Made by a program: the position numbers and the translations under genes. From assembly GCA_015680685.1 (NCBI GenBank), contig MNCI01018059.1, forward strand, positions 1,174,207 to 1,238,206: DNA of 64,000 nucleotides. Direction: 5' to 3'. Under the pieces are notes generated by a model. The model ran no database searches. It was not told the DNA's origin and worked only from the letters and a program-made list of their open reading frames with translations. Of the stretch, positions 1 through 8,421 are shown one piece after another. This DNA comes from Gnetum montanum. Its lineage: Eukaryota; Streptophyta; Gnetopsida; Gnetales; Gnetaceae. Every line of letters begins with the position of its first letter. Position 1 is the stretch's first letter.

Positions 1-125
1 CATTCCACCATCTTGTTGAGAACACTCACAGGAGTAAATAAATTAGTGGGCATCCCTACAGATTGTGGGCCAATAGTATCATACCATCCATATTTTTATG
101 GTCATGCATCTCCCTACATAGTGGC
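1..125 (-). pseudogene. Athila-like integrase zinc-finger fragment
   Basis: Read on the minus strand, this stretch encodes the end of an integrase HHCC zinc-finger region. It has a His-Tyr start (GHYV), a run like MTIKIWMV and a YYWPT motif. The plus-strand Athila-like element has the equivalent segment at about 35930-36010 (GHYARRCTTIKI, then GYY.PTIF). One in-frame stop is present. The fragment ends abruptly at the Tat LTR at 126 and its upstream continuation resumes at 16816, so it is the 3' half of a polyprotein split by insertion. The rest of the integrase and the 3' LTR would lie left of the window. Confidence 0.75.
121..125. repeat. Target-site duplication of the Tat element, left copy
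   Basis: GTGGC abuts the left LTR and GTGAC abuts the right LTR at 16816-16820, a 5-bp duplication with one transition. The uninterrupted homologue near 35930 reads straight through the same site (gtggaggccactatg), which supports the call. Confidence 0.75.
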
Positions 126-654
126 TGTACTGTCCTAAATCGTCAGTGTAAGGCTGGAAGGGAAACAAACACCGAGAGATCATCGGGTAGCCACAGCTAA
201 CCCTGCCTTCAGCTGAGGGCAAGCTGGAAAAATAAACGAAGGTAGAGTGCCTTGGATGGTCTACACGCAAATCAACCAAGGACTTCCCTGAGCGTAAGCT
301 ACGGCTAGCACTGGGGTTATTGTAAACAGGATGTAAACGGAATGCAAATGGTGATACGAAATGTAAACAGAGCATACTAGATTATAAATAAAGCATAAAT
401 AGAGTTATATTGTAAACAAAACATAAACCGAAGTAAATAATGTAAATAGGAGGCAATGATGAAACTGTATTGTATTGTTCAAATAGGAATATGCACTAGT
501 CAAAGCGTAGTTGCACACGTGTGGATGGCAAGTCAAACGCCTAGCCTCGAAATGATATGCTGTGATGATACGACGATGAAATGGGATGAACGTGAGAAAA
601 ACTTGGAAGCCAACAATCAGATGTGCCGAGCGCCCAAGGATTGCAAGTTCTGTC

Positions 655-770
655 CTTTTTCAGAATTGCCAATCTCTCCAATTTTTTAGAATTGCCAATT
701 TTTTAGAATTTCCAATCTCTCCAATTTATCAGAATTGCAAATCTCTCCAATTTTTTCCTCCCTCCATCTT
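655..770. repeat. Short tandem array in the 3' LTR leader
   Basis: The core agaattgccaatctctccaa is repeated about three to four times in imperfect form, joined by T-rich spacers. The matching part of the 5' LTR (about 14690-14710) holds one copy, so the array expanded in one LTR, or contracted in the other, after insertion. Confidence 0.7.
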
Positions 771-819
771 CTTCTATTTTTTGTCCTTGCCCCCCCTTCG
801 TTTATGTGAATTGATAGCG

Positions 820-827
820 TATTTATA
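820..827 (-). promoter_or_regulatory. TATA box of the Tat 3' LTR with adjacent telo-box motifs
   Basis: The minus strand reads CTATAAATAC. Two AAACCCTAGCC copies lie just upstream on that strand (plus 831-857). The arrangement recurs in the 5' LTR at 14775-14782. AAACCCTA is the plant telo-box. Its function here is inferred only. Confidence 0.6.
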
Positions 828-1145
828 GGGTTGGGCTAGGGTTTGGCTAGGGTTTTCAAGAATGGAATCAATGGTTGGGAGATGAGAGGAAAATAGATCT
901 AGTGACATGTATCCCACGGATAGTTGGCATGAGTTGGATGTGTGCTGGATATTTGCCTTCTTTGATAAGATTCAATGTATTTTAAAATTTGTGGGTCATT
1001 CAAGCCTATGAAAATACAAACAAATTAGAAAAACAAGCCCTCAAGTGATAAAAATTTAGAAAGAAAATTTAGAAGGATTAACTCTGGCTCCGGCTCGCTT
1101 GAAAAATTATAAATATATATATATTTTTTGTGAACAACATTTCCT

Positions 1146-1495
1146 GCTTTCAATGGGTCCACGCCAAACAACTGTAATCCATATTTCAGGACGATGCCAA
1201 CAGTAGTCAAACCCAGTCTAATAATCAAAACATCTTTTCTCATGTAGCCAAAGGAAATCTTGCTATCGCAAGTGGCGGTGTCATCTGTGGGAACGTCGTT
1301 AGAATCCAAGCATGCTCTAACATGTAGCAATTTTCTGAAATTGGGACATGCGCATAGGAATGGTGCAAAAGCTACTGCTGCTATTACTATTCCTCTTGGT
1401 AGAGAATTCGGAAGCAAGTGAAAGCCGTGAAGCTCTTGTCGACAGTAAGCAAAAGCACAAGTAGAAGCAACGCAATGGGACGCTGCCATCGCCAT
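1146..1495 (-). pseudogene. Captured N-terminal fragment of a plastid DUF3007-like protein
   Basis: An open frame on the minus strand begins MAMAASHCVASTC, a Ser/Ala/Cys-rich start like a chloroplast transit peptide. It continues to a segment like FGYMRKDVLIIRLG and ends LFGVDPLKAGNVV. From memory, the Arg-Lys-Asp-Val-Leu-Ile-Ile start of a membrane helix and the GVDPLxAGNVV motif fit the conserved plastid and cyanobacterial DUF3007 family. The fragment stops just after this motif, where a first exon could end, and runs into low-complexity TA sequence. The second LTR carries the same frame at 15100-15449. The family assignment is tentative; a nuclear-gene origin is more secure. Confidence 0.55.
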
Positions 1496-1923
1496 GGCCT
1501 GGCCTGCACAGCTACATGTGGTCGCAACCTTCGGATAACTTTTTTTCCTTGTTATTGTTGCCTCTGTTTCTGCTATTTGCTAGTGAGTTTTGCTGCCATA
1601 TCACTATCATTGTTATTTACGACGATTTGGTGGCGACGCTGTGCTTTGTTGATGCACATGTCCATTGTCATGTAGACTCTCCCTAGGTATGAGCGAATCA
1701 TCAATAAAAGACATCACATTTCAGGTTGCATCTTTTTGCATTCTTCCCTGATCGATTGGAACAGAACAGTTGACAAATATTGCTCCCCAAAACTAGGCAA
1801 TATAATAGTTTCTTTCTTTGAATTAGAAACAACAACGTGTTCCATGAAACCAAGGACGGCAGGAAATTAGTGTCTGAAACTGATTTTTGTTTTGTCTAAT
1901 AAATCAATAGGCTCTCTGCATGG

Positions 1924-2203
1924 CAGTAATTAATTTTCCAGAATTTTTAGCAGTGGCAACTCTAGAATTTTCTAGAATTTTCAGCGGTGGCAACTCTAGA
2001 ATTTTCAGAATTTTCAATGGTGGCAACTCCAGATGATATTCAGAATTTTTTGCGGTGGCAACTCCAGATGATATTCCAACCAGCAAACCTTCTTGAAGTG
2101 CCATTTTCCTGGCCATTTCAATAGTGTCATTACTCGAGATCTCATCTAGTATGTCTACATCCAATATACTTGGAACAAAGCCTATGCCGATGCCTTGGAT
2201 TTT
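1924..2203 (-). pseudogene. Captured cysteine synthase fragment (O-acetylserine thiol-lyase)
   Basis: The minus-strand frame reads [19 protein letters not shown], then [18 protein letters not shown]. This matches the well-conserved C-terminal part of plant cysteine synthase: the IQGIGAGF segment, the acidic DVD stretch, and [13 protein letters not shown] of the pyridoxal-phosphate pocket. Further on, NSGKLI resembles the family's next motif (ENAGKLIV). Between the two motifs, units like VATAKNS and ELPPLKILE were added by local tandem duplication. Only about 70 residues of a roughly 320-residue enzyme are present, and the lysine-bearing N-terminal part is absent. It cannot be an enzyme. Confidence 0.85.
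1940..2060. repeat. Tandem array inside the captured cysteine synthase segment (3' LTR)
   Basis: About four imperfect copies of a 25-45 bp unit built on cagcggtggcaactctagaa separated by aattttc blocks. On the minus strand the units keep an open frame. The 5' LTR has a longer version at 15890-16050. Confidence 0.75.
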
Positions 2204-2425
2204 ACGAAGCCCAAATTTATGTTCATTCTCCCACGTGGTTGTCATATGCAAAGCACGCTTAGCGGCACCACGTGAAAACTAGAACATTAGCAAGGAGCAT
2301 GGTTTTGACTGGCCCATCAAAGTAATGCAGGATACAGATTAGAGGAGAGGGGTAGTTGCTGGTGGTGCTTGACGGCGACGATGGCAAGCAACGAGATGCG
2401 TGACAATAGCACAGAAACAGTGGTG

Positions 2426-2584
2426 CTGGGGCAGATCGTGGATAGTGGGCAGCCTGTTCACCCATGTTTTGGCCGCTGTGTCTGCCACGCAATAATCCTG
2501 CAGTGGCGCCGGATCCATGGAGTCGTATGTTCGTGGAACCACCACAACCAATAACATCAAAGTTGCCACCACCAATGCGGACAA
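2426..2584 (-). pseudogene. Captured N-terminus of a germin-like protein
   Basis: A short minus-strand frame starts with a hydrophobic signal-peptide-like run (MSALVVATLMLLVVVV), followed by DPAPLQDYCVADTAAKTWVN. DPxPLQDxCVAD is the conserved mature start of germin-like proteins (apoplastic cupins), including the first disulphide cysteine; in that family it is followed by a V-NG-PCK segment. The cupin metal-binding histidines are missing because the fragment is only about 53 residues. The 5' LTR carries the same fragment at 16408-16566. Confidence 0.75.
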
Positions 2585-2836
2585 TGTTCTGATGTTGCTG
2601 CTAGTGGCATGGTCTTTGCATTTATTATTATTATTATTATTTGGCTACTGTAATGGGAGCGTGACCTTTGATGGCTGCTTCATTTTCTGGATTTTGTGTG
2701 TGTCTCATCTGAAATCAAATCCAAGAAAGCATACATCTAGTGTCCAAATCATAAACAAAAATGCCTGCTGAACCTGGCAGAAGGTTTTGCACATATTTTG
2801 GAAAGTGCTAGGCTGAAATTAGTGGTGTTTCATTGG

Positions 2837-2845
2837 CCCCTCTTT
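2837..2845 (-). promoter_or_regulatory. Polypurine tract of the Tat element
   Basis: On the minus strand AAAGAGGGG is followed by CCAA and then the LTR start TGAAACACC. It is the expected plus-strand DNA primer site directly upstream of a 3' LTR. Confidence 0.8.
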
Positions 2846-4033
2846 GTTGACATCTGGAGGAATTCACCCGAGAGGCATCGACAAAGAAGTGCAAACACCA
2901 TGAACAAACAAGCACCAAACATTAGCCATTAGCCCTTGACCGGATATTATTGCACCATTTTCAAAAGTACATGGGGTCGAGGAAATGTGGTTCAAGATGC
3001 AAGGGATTGTAACCAGGGAAGTTAGGAAGCTAAGGGCTATGATTGCTGCTGGGATTTGTGGGAGAGGAATGCTCTTTTGTGTGCAAGTCATGTCATTGGT
3101 CCTTGTCAACAATCAGGTTTTCAGTAGACTTGAAACTAGGACATAGGAGGTGTGTTCTTTGGAGAAACAAGACTCTTATAGAGTATTTGTGGGGCCCGTT
3201 GTAAGCAGTCAAAGCCACGCGATGATGTGCAACATGGTGTCTTTGAGACACGAGTGTAACTATTTTTTCAAGACAATTGCCTTCTCACCTAGGGCTTGTA
3301 TGAGAATGGCCAATAGTCTTTTGTTTATGATGTCAATGAGGTTTTGAAGACCTTTTCCATGCATTTTGCTCTTTGACCTTTTTTGTTTTCTTTTTCTTGT
3401 TTTTCTTGTTTGTTTCTTCTTTTATTTTATTTTTGCTTTATTTTGTCTTTTCCTTTTTCATCATTTTTTTTGGTCTTTTTGAAAGAGCTTGCTTTTTATG
3501 TTGTGCTTGTGTATGAGCATTTGCATTTTGCATCATGTACTGTGTATTATGTTTTGTGTCGCAACTGCTTAGAGAGTTACAGTGTGCAACAGTGTATCAA
3601 GAGTTTTGAGGTGAGCAGAATGTATTAGGGGAGTGTAATTGAATAGGCTAAGGGGAGCATGATGGGGAGATAGGGGATGCATCGGGAGTCAGGAATGCAC
3701 TTATGAATGGATTGATTAAACCAGTCACGTGCGTCAGGAAAAATGTGATACCTTGTCGTCATGATGAAGTGCATCTATGCACGAACGCCTCAGAAGTGTC
3801 ATCCTGCAAACACAACTCCAAGAAGATAAGAAAACCACAAATGAAACAGTCAGCTAAACACTTTAAACAAGGAGATGGAGTCACCACGTGCAGCTTTGAA
3901 AGCAAACAGAATCATAAACAACATTAGTTTCATTAGGGTCCCATGAGATGAATCATGCAACAAGTCTCTGTGGAACAGGAACAGCCAACTACAACAACAT
4001 ATCTTTTCAAGTTTTTCCTAGTCATCGATGATG
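2846..4033 (-). other. 3' untranslated region of the Tat element
   Basis: I see no convincing coding sequence between the repeat arrays and the PPT. A pyrimidine-rich plus-strand block (about 3375-3480) is purine-rich on the element's sense strand. Open frames here are short and match nothing I recognise. Confidence 0.5.
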
Positions 4034-4250
4034 TCACCAGTTTATAGTCTTAGCGGACTATCGTGGGTTAGTTTCACGTCATAACCCCTTAGACGGTGCT
4101 AGTTTAGTGTCGTAGCGGACGGTGCATTGCTAGTTTATAGTCATGGTAGACTGTGAAGAGGCAAGCTAGTTTATAGTCTTAGTAGACTCTGGATGCTAGT
4201 TTCATGTCATGGCGGACGAATGTAGCAGTTTAGTGTCATATCGGACATGT
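4034..4250. repeat. Degenerate hairpin-monomer array in the Tat 3' UTR
   Basis: About seven monomers of 25-50 bp share the form agtttatagtcttagcggac. Each contains a short inverted repeat around a hexanucleotide, for example ATAGTC-ttagcg-GACTAT, TGTC-atatcg-GACA and AGTC-ttagta-GACT. Tandem repeats in the 3' UTR of Tat/Ogre elements are documented as a source of plant satellites. The stem conservation is my observation from this sequence. Confidence 0.7.
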
Positions 4251-4253
4251 CTC

Positions 4254-4547
4254 TGTGGTATCAGTTTTAAGTCATGATCCAAGACTGTTCTATGGTATTA
4301 GTTTTAAGTCATGATCCAGGACGATTCTGTGGTATCAGTTTTAAGTCATGATCCAGGACTGTTCTGTGGTATCAATTTTAAGTCATGATCTAGGACTGTT
4401 CTATGGTATCAATTTTAAGTCGTGATGTAGGACTATTCTGTGGTATCAGTTTTAAGTCATGATCCAGGACTATTCTGTGGTATCAGTTTTAAGTCATGAT
4501 CCAGGACTGTTCTATGGTACCAGTTTTAAGTCATGATCCAGGACTAT
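4254..4547. repeat. 37-bp minisatellite, eight copies, Tat 3' UTR
   Basis: The unit starts tggtatcagttttaagtcat and continues gatccaggactgttctg; it repeats every 37 bp with few substitutions. It keeps the AGTC...GACT arms of the neighbouring degenerate monomers with a longer 9-base loop, so it looks like a homogenised derivative of them. Confidence 0.9.
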
Positions 4548-4564
4548 GACGTACCTCAAGTTTG

Positions 4565-5752
4565 TTAGACATAGTACTTCTTCAAGTACAAGTGGTTGGT
4601 AGGATTGGCGAACTTGTTTTTGTTCATATCAGCAAGTTTGAATGCTCCATTGTTGTATACCTTGATGACTAAATAAGGCCCTTCCTAATTGGCTAAGAAT
4701 TTATCTAGATGTTCTTGGGCGACCTTAAGGACTAGATCTCCTTCTTTGATCGAGTGTTTGTGGAGATCGTTCTTGTGCCTTTGTCTTTGCTATTTTTGGT
4801 ACCATTCAATTTGATCAAGACTCCGTATACATTCCTCCTCTACTGTGTCAAGGTCAGCAATGCATAATTTATTGTTTTGACTTTCATCAAGGAGACTGGA
4901 GAGAATTATTCGCAATGAGGGAACCTGCAATTCTAAAGGTAAAACAGCTTCAGATCTGTATACAAGACTATATGGAGTTTTACCTGTGGATGTTCGATGT
5001 GTCATTCTATAAGCCCATAATGCGTAGACTAATTGTTCATGCCATTGTTTCTTGCTCTGATTTAGCATCTTTTTGAGCACCATGATGATAGTTTTATTTG
5101 TAGCCTCCGCTTGACCGTTGCTATATGGGTAGTAAGGTGATGAAAATGCATGATTGATGCCCAGACTTTCACAAAAGCTTTTGGTATCTGTGCTGCTGAA
5201 TTGTGGCCCATTTTTGATCACTATGGTCATTGGAATACCAAAATGAGTTATAATATTTTCCATTATAAAGGTGCAAATGTGTTTTGATGTGGTCTTCTTA
5301 AGAGGAATAGCTTCCACCCATTTTTTGAAATATTCAGTTGCAGTGATAATGAATCTATGACCTGCATAAGATGACGATGTTATTGGTCCAATTAAGTTTA
5401 AACCCCATTTTTGGAATGGCCATGTGATTTGTGCGGTATGCAGTTCGTTAGGTGGCACATGTATCAGATTACCATGCTTTTGGCAGATGTCACATGTTCT
5501 AACTTTGGAGATGCAATCATATTCCATGTGTGGCCAGTAATAGCCTAAACGCCTAATCTTTGTTGCCATTGCTTTAGGTGCTATGTGCCCTCCACAAAGT
5601 CCTTCGTGGATTTGTTCTACAATCGGTTGACCATCAATGCTACTAACGCATGTTAGCAAAATACCTTCATATGATTTACGACACAAAGTGTCACCTATTA
5701 ATGTGTATTGGCGGGAACGTTTTCGTACGGCGTCCTTTTGAGCATTTGTCAA
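4565..5752 (-). pseudogene. Tat integrase with C-terminal domain
   Basis: Order on the minus strand: HHCC zinc finger (IHEGLCGGH, then CDICQKH), DDE catalytic core, then a C-terminal domain (EGDLVLKV, EGPYLVIKVY) ending LKKYYV at 4565. The frame continues in phase from the RNases H upstream. A stop at 4790 sits where the C-terminal domain begins, and another lies near 4690. In the core, the first catalytic Asp is Asn (GLNLIGP) and the Asp of the usual DNG motif is Lys (IKNGPQF); the Glu in NGQAEATN is kept. Two of three catalytic residues are therefore lost and strand transfer should be impossible. No chromodomain is evident, as expected for Tat. Confidence 0.85.
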
Positions 5753-5755
5753 GTG

Positions 5756-6463
5756 TTATGAAGGTTCGCCTTTTAGAAGGTACTCTTTTACGTCATCATA
5801 CCATTCTATTGCATGTGTTGTACTAACATATGCTATAGGTACTTCATTTAGAGTGTTAATTATAGGTTTGGCACAACTGGTTATAGAACTAGGCAATGCA
5901 TGAAACATTTCAGGTGTCATGTTTAAGGCTAGTGTGGCAAGTGCATCAGCAATGGTATTCTTACTTCTAGGGATGTGTTGTATATCCACTTCTACTAGTT
6001 GTCTCACTATATGTTTAGACAAATCACAATACGGTTGCAAATGGAGAGCTTTGCATGTGTAGGCTTCAGTTACTTGATTAATAACTAATTGTGAATCACC
6101 TCGAACTACAAGCCGTGATATTCCTGAAGTTAGCACTGCTTGAAGTCCTCTAAGAAGACCCTCATATTCTGCTATGTTATTGGTGTAAGGAAAGTTTAAG
6201 CGATAAGCAAAAGGTTGGATTTCCCCAGAGGGGTATATTAAAATAGCTGTAGCACTTCCTTCACAAGAGGTTGAGGCCCCATCAAAGTAGAGAATTGCCT
6301 CATAATTATCAGGTACGGTGTCTATACTATTAACATTTTCATCTAGGAATTCGGGGTTTATCGTTGTTTGATTGTGCGTCGGTGAGACAGTTAGTTGCGT
6401 TGCTATTGCTTGACTTTTTGTGGAAGATTGAGCGACATAGTGTAAATCAAATTTTGCAATCAT
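5756..6463 (-). pseudogene. Archaeal-type RNase H (second RNase H) of the Tat polyprotein
   Basis: About 235 residues lie in the same frame as the RT upstream and the integrase downstream, separated only by stops. The first part finishes the retroviral-type RNase H (FDLHYVAQSS). A second RNase H fold follows with its four acidic residues visible: Asp in YFDGAS, Glu in IAEYEG, Asp in RGDSQL and Asp in TIADALA. This extra aRNH domain between gRNH and integrase defines the Tat clade. The domain itself has no internal stop, although the surrounding polyprotein is broken. Confidence 0.85.
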
Positions 6464-7798
6464 CGCTTTCCACCTAGCTAACCTACTTGACTCATAGATG
6501 TTATTAGTGATGTCACGGAGAACATTATCTTTGCAAATGATGTAAACCTGATTATGGAAGAGATAATGCCGTCATTTCTTTAAAGAGAAGACAAGGACGA
6601 GGCATGATTTTTCTACATTGTTGTATCATTGTTCATGGGCTATTAAGCCATGACTTAGATAATATACAGGGATCTCGGCCCCATCTTGACGTTTTTGACA
6701 AAGCATGGATGTGATGGATGAACCAGAAGTTGCAAGATAGATGTAGAAAGGTTTGTCACTTTGTGGAGGATAAACAGTTGGTAGTTGGGCCAACTCGCGT
6801 TTTATGTTCTCAAATGCTTCTTGGCATTGTTGAGTCCATTGGAAATGTACATTATTTTGTAATAGATGTTGCATGGGACTCAACTTATCCGTTAGCCTTT
6901 CAATAAAGCATCTAATGAATTGCAGCCTACCTTGGAGGCCGCGTAGTTCGGTAAGGTTTCTTGGTGGTTGCATATTGGTTATNNNNNNNNNNNNNNNNNN
7001 NNNNNNNNNNNNNNNNNNNNNNNNNNNNNNNNNNNNNNNNNNNNNNNNNNNNNNNNNNNNNNNNNNNNNNNNNNNNNNNNNNNNNNNNNNNNNNNNNNNN
7101 NNNNNNNNNNNNNNNNNNNNNNNNNNNNNNNNNNNNNNNNNNNNNNNNNNNNNNNNNNNNNNNNNNNNNNNNNNNNNNNNNNNNNNNNNNNNNNNNNNNN
7201 NNNNNNNNNNNNNNNNNNTGCGTATATTACCGTTCTTCTTGGGGACTACAACAATGTTTGATACCCAATTGGAATAGTCAACGGCTCGGATGAAACCGGC
7301 TTGGTAAAGCTTTGTGATCTCAGCGCGGACTGCTAATGCCACTTCGGGTCTAACCTTTCGTGCTTTTTGTTTTACTGGTTTGATTGTCTCATCAAGAATA
7401 ATGTTATGTTGGATGATCCGGGGGTCTAGTCTTGGCATGTCTGTATATGACCATGTGAATGTTTTTACGTTGTCTTTTAAAACCTGAGTGATGTCACCTA
7501 CAAGTTGCGGATCTAGTAAGGCACTTAATTTCAATGTCTTGGCTTCATCATTGACTGTGGTAATGGGGATTTCAACCAGAGGATCTTCAGTGATATTGTT
7601 AGCTTCTAGGTCTAGAGTTTTAGTTACGTTTGTAGGCCAGTCTGATGTTTCTTGAGTGGAAGCTATCAAATCGGTATAGGTGGATTGACTTAGATCCAAA
7701 GATTCTGGGCGAATTGCTCGTTCTATATCTCCGTATGGTCCGTTGAGAGACAATATTGAGAGGATGTTGTGGTTGGCCATGATGCTCACTCCTACCAA
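6464..7798 (-). pseudogene. Tat reverse transcriptase and first RNase H, interrupted by an assembly gap
   Basis: The frame holds the RT approach region (TDMPRLDPRIIQHNIILDE), the first RT block with the VVPKKNGNIR motif, and then 236 undetermined bases. It resumes with the connection segment (ELRGLQGRLQFIRCFIERL) and the start of the retroviral-type RNase H (FYIYLATSGSS). The YxDD catalytic motif would fall inside the gap, so RT integrity cannot be judged. The frame ends at 6626 with a stop, although homology continues in the same frame to 6463 and on into the second RNase H and integrase. Pol was probably one continuous frame from about 7798 to 4565. Confidence 0.85.
6983..7218. other. Assembly gap (236 N)
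   Basis: An undetermined stretch within the RT palm-coding region. Its length may be an estimate. It lies about 0.7 kb from a near-identical tandem duplication, a likely cause of assembly trouble. Confidence 0.95.
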
Positions 7799-8421
7799 TT
7801 AAAACAGGAGAGAAATAAGAGACACTCCCTCAGATAGGAGAGTTACAAAGTGTAAACGAATATAGGATAACTAGCTTGGTGGAATGTATAAGGACTAATG
7901 TAATGGCCTGAATTTAATAGTGGTATAAAATGGTTGCATCGTTATCTTTATGTTTCATGTAAATATTTTGGTCATTTTTTAATGTTTTTTATTGTTTTTC
8001 TTTGTTTTCTAAAGTATATGTATGCAACTAAATGTAACATAAATTTCTAAAGTGTAGTGCAAGATGTAAGGTAAATACTTGGAAAAGAAAGCAACGACTG
8101 TGTAAGAATCTAAATCATAACTTGTAACCTATAAGTGAAAGTTTAATGTAAGATAATGAAATTTTGTAAATTTGTAATTTGTTAGCTCTAGTTTAAAGCC
8201 ATTTCAGGCTTGGTACATGAGTTTAAAGTTTTTGATGAACTATTGCATTTGTTGTTAAAGAAAGGATTACTAGTTTTATGCCATGGTGGGCCAAATAAGG
8301 TTTTTAAGAAGTTTTAAATGGAACCGGCCATTTCTGACCGTGGCTAGTTTAATTCGTAGTTTAACTTCATTTCAGATAGTTCATAGTTTAACGTCATTTC
8401 AGACACTTTGCATCATTCGTT
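7799..8421 (-). other. Spacer between Tat protease and RT, duplication copy A
   Basis: No coding capacity. It includes dispersed hairpin monomers like those of the 3' UTR at about 8185-8410 (for example AAGCC-atttca-GGCTT and GTC-atttca-GAC). From 7922 onward it is the start of the 1.87 kb tandem duplication. Confidence 0.6.

Larger units (their letters stand above)
126..2832 (-). repeat. 3' LTR of the Tat element
   Basis: This direct repeat of 14159-16815 begins tgtactgt and ends gtgtttca on the plus strand. The TATA box at 820-827 (minus strand) divides it into a very long U3 (about 800-2832) and an R-U5 of about 0.7 kb. U3 carries three fragments resembling plant genes plus short tandem repeats at about 655-770 and 1940-2060. 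The PPT lies just outside at 2837-2845. Confidence 0.9.

Noticed and set aside
3375-3480. Second polypurine tract of the Tat element
   Set aside because: The purine-rich minus-strand block is long and irregular and is not next to an LTR; the tract at 2837-2845 fits.
4034-4547. Regular repeats with inverted arms, resembling a CRISPR array
   Set aside because: The repeats are contiguous or drift in sequence, with no unique spacers, and lie in a plant retrotransposon 3' UTR.
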